Shown here one piece after another: positions 7,031 through 7,962 of a stretch of DNA of 7,962 nucleotides. The stretch is from positions 1-7,962 of the forward strand of contig JAJZYO010000077.1 in the NCBI GenBank assembly GCA_021798075.1. Direction: 5' to 3'. The notes beneath the pieces were generated by a model. That model searched no databases and was not told where the DNA came from. It saw only the letters and a program-made list of their open reading frames with translations. The stretch is from Actinomycetes bacterium. Lineage in GTDB: Bacteria > Actinomycetota > Acidimicrobiia > Acidimicrobiales > Palsa-688. A program made the translations under genes and the position numbers. The stretch's first letter is position 1. Every line of letters starts with the position of its first letter.

Positions 7031-7962
7031 GGGAGGGTCTGGGCTTCGACCGAAAGGACCGCCGGCAAGTTGCTCGCCGCGGCGGACCACGTGTCGCCGG
7101 CGTCGTTGGAAGCGTAGACCTGACCCCCTGTCGTCCCGAAATAGATCCCGCACGGGTCCAGCGAATCGACTGACATTGCGTCGCGCAGGATGTCCACGTA
7201 GCAGTGGGACTGGGGGAGGCCGTTGGTCAAGGGCTCCCAATCGCCCCCGCCACTTCGCGAGCGGTAAACCCTCAGCTTGCCCTCGGGGGGGTAATGCTCG
7301 CTGTCGCTCTTTATCGGCACTACGTAAACGGTCTCCGGCTCGTGTGCATGGATGTCGATCGCAAAGCCGAAGTCGCTCGGGAGGTCTCCGCTCACCTCGT
7401 ACCATGAGGCCCCCCAGTCGTCGCTCCGCATAACGTCCCAGTGCTTCTGCATGTAAAGAACGTCAGGGCGCGAAGCGTGGGCCGCCACCTTGTGGACGCA
7501 GTGGCCTACTTCGGCATCGGGGTCGGGAAGAACGCCCTCCGAGTGCAGCCCGCGGTTTGCCGGCGTCCACGTGCCGCCACCGTCACTTGTTTTCAGGACG
7601 CCGGCCGCAGATATCGCTACGAGCATGCGGTCGGGGTCGTCGGGCCGCAGCACGATCGTGTGAAGGCAGAGCCCGCCGGCGCCGGGCTGCCAGCTTGGGC
7701 CGCTCGGGTGGCAGCGGAGCGCCGGCCGTTCTCCCCAGCTCTTCCCGCCGTCTTCAGAGCGGAATAGCGCCGCGTCCTCCGCCCCCGCCCACACCAGATC
7801 GGGGTCGTCGAGGGACGGCTCGAGGTGCCAAATGCGCTTGAAGGCCCAGGGTCTCGGGGTCCCGTCGTACCAGAGGTGGGTGCCAGGTTGCCCCTCATAG
7901 CTGAAGTCGTTGCCAACCGCCGTCCAGGTCTTGCCGCCGTCGTCCGAGCGCTGTAGCACCTG
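7027..7962 (-). CDS. Asp-box (BNR/sortilin-like) beta-propeller protein, C-terminal part
   Basis: The 5' end lies beyond the window; the 311 codons present are the C-terminal part and end in TGA at 7027-7029. Counting from the GTG at 7959, six Asp-box motifs are visible: SDDGGKTW (5-12), SEDGGKSW (68-75), SDGGGTW (125-131), SDDWGASW (179-186), SRSGGGDW (234-241) and SNDAGDTW (284-291). These occur on successive blades of BNR or Vps10/sortilin-like propellers. Linkers such as [15 protein letters not shown] and [13 protein letters not shown] also fit. Databases often label such proteins exo-alpha-sialidase or glycosyl hydrolase. Asp-boxes are structural, however, and I see no sialidase catalytic set in this part, so an enzyme name is not justified. 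The stop overlaps the next gene's GTG (GTGA), implying co-translation with the MoaD-like protein. It could be a scaffold or sensor; the cell location cannot be judged without the N-terminus. Confidence 0.88.
   Translation of the reverse strand, partial: QVLQRSDDGGKTWTAVGNDFSYEGQPGTHLWYDGTPRPWAFKRIWHLEPSLDDPDLVWAGAEDAALFRSEDGGKSWGERPALRCHPSGPSWQPGAGGLCLHTIVLRPDDPDRMLVAISAAGVLKTSDGGGTWTPANRGLHSEGVLPDPDAEVGHCVHKVAAHASRPDVLYMQKHWDVMRSDDWGASWYEVSGDLPSDFGFAIDIHAHEPETVYVVPIKSDSEHYPPEGKLRVYRSRSGGGDWEPLTNGLPQSHCYVDILRDAMSVDSLDPCGIYFGTTGGQVYASNDAGDTWSAAASNLPAVLSVEAQTLP

Noticed and set aside
7031..7405. Extended N-terminus of the MoaD-like protein up to 7405
   Set aside because: This part overlaps the propeller gene in another frame, is Arg/Pro-rich with no family similarity, and would add 125 residues to a normally compact protein.
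6345..7433. Long plus-strand open frame (362 codons) with AQGYPP repeated seven times
   Set aside because: It is antisense to the tricorn start, the array, the MoaD-like gene and the propeller gene. Outside the repeat its translation is Arg/Ser/Pro-rich noise, and the repeat is open here only because its unit is a multiple of three with no stop in this frame.
7027..7962. Calling the propeller protein a sialidase
   Set aside because: Only structural Asp-boxes are visible. No FRIP motif, arginine triad or nucleophile Tyr/Glu pair can be recognised in the part present.

Overview
The window is GC-rich DNA (my impression, not computed) whose five genes all lie on the minus strand. Codon use, GTG/TTG-type starts and the family set (MarR–DHA2 drug-efflux pair, tricorn protease, Asp-box propeller plus MoaD/ThiS-like protein) suggest a high-GC actinobacterium. 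The species cannot be read from the sequence.

Read in the direction of transcription (right to left), the layout is as follows. (1) 7027-7962: the C-terminal 311 codons of an Asp-box (BNR) beta-propeller protein that continues beyond the window. (2) 6632-7030: a small MoaD/ThiS ubiquitin-fold protein ending in Gly-Gly, whose probable GTG start overlaps the propeller stop in a GTGA tetranucleotide. (3) 6512-6643: seven tandem 18-bp repeats beginning exactly at the Gly-Gly-stop of that gene, so each unit repeats GGC GGG TAG in the same frame. (4) 6394-6511: a short leader with a weak promoter-like element. (5) 2620-6384: a very long tricorn protease with a complete catalytic tetrad but three low-complexity loop insertions in its propellers, two of them collagen-like. 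(6) 2571-2601: a two-part hairpin. (7) 1925-2464: a MarR regulator with a palindrome just upstream. (8) 1-1878: a 14-TM MFS exporter of the DHA2 type, following marR by 46 bp with a good Shine-Dalgarno.

Two functional units are visible. marR–MFS looks like a self-regulated efflux operon. The propeller–ubiquitin-fold pair is translationally coupled, and the tricorn gene follows it on the same strand after the repeat array. Tricorn is a peptide-degrading protease that acts downstream of the proteasome in the archaeal model. A link between the Gly-Gly protein and tricorn is only a positional hypothesis.

The most unusual features are the Gly-Gly-stop minisatellite and the collagen-like triplet insertions in tricorn. 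Related Gly-rich repeats also occur in the MoaD-like N-terminus and the MFS C-terminal tail, so this locus seems prone to in-frame minisatellite growth.
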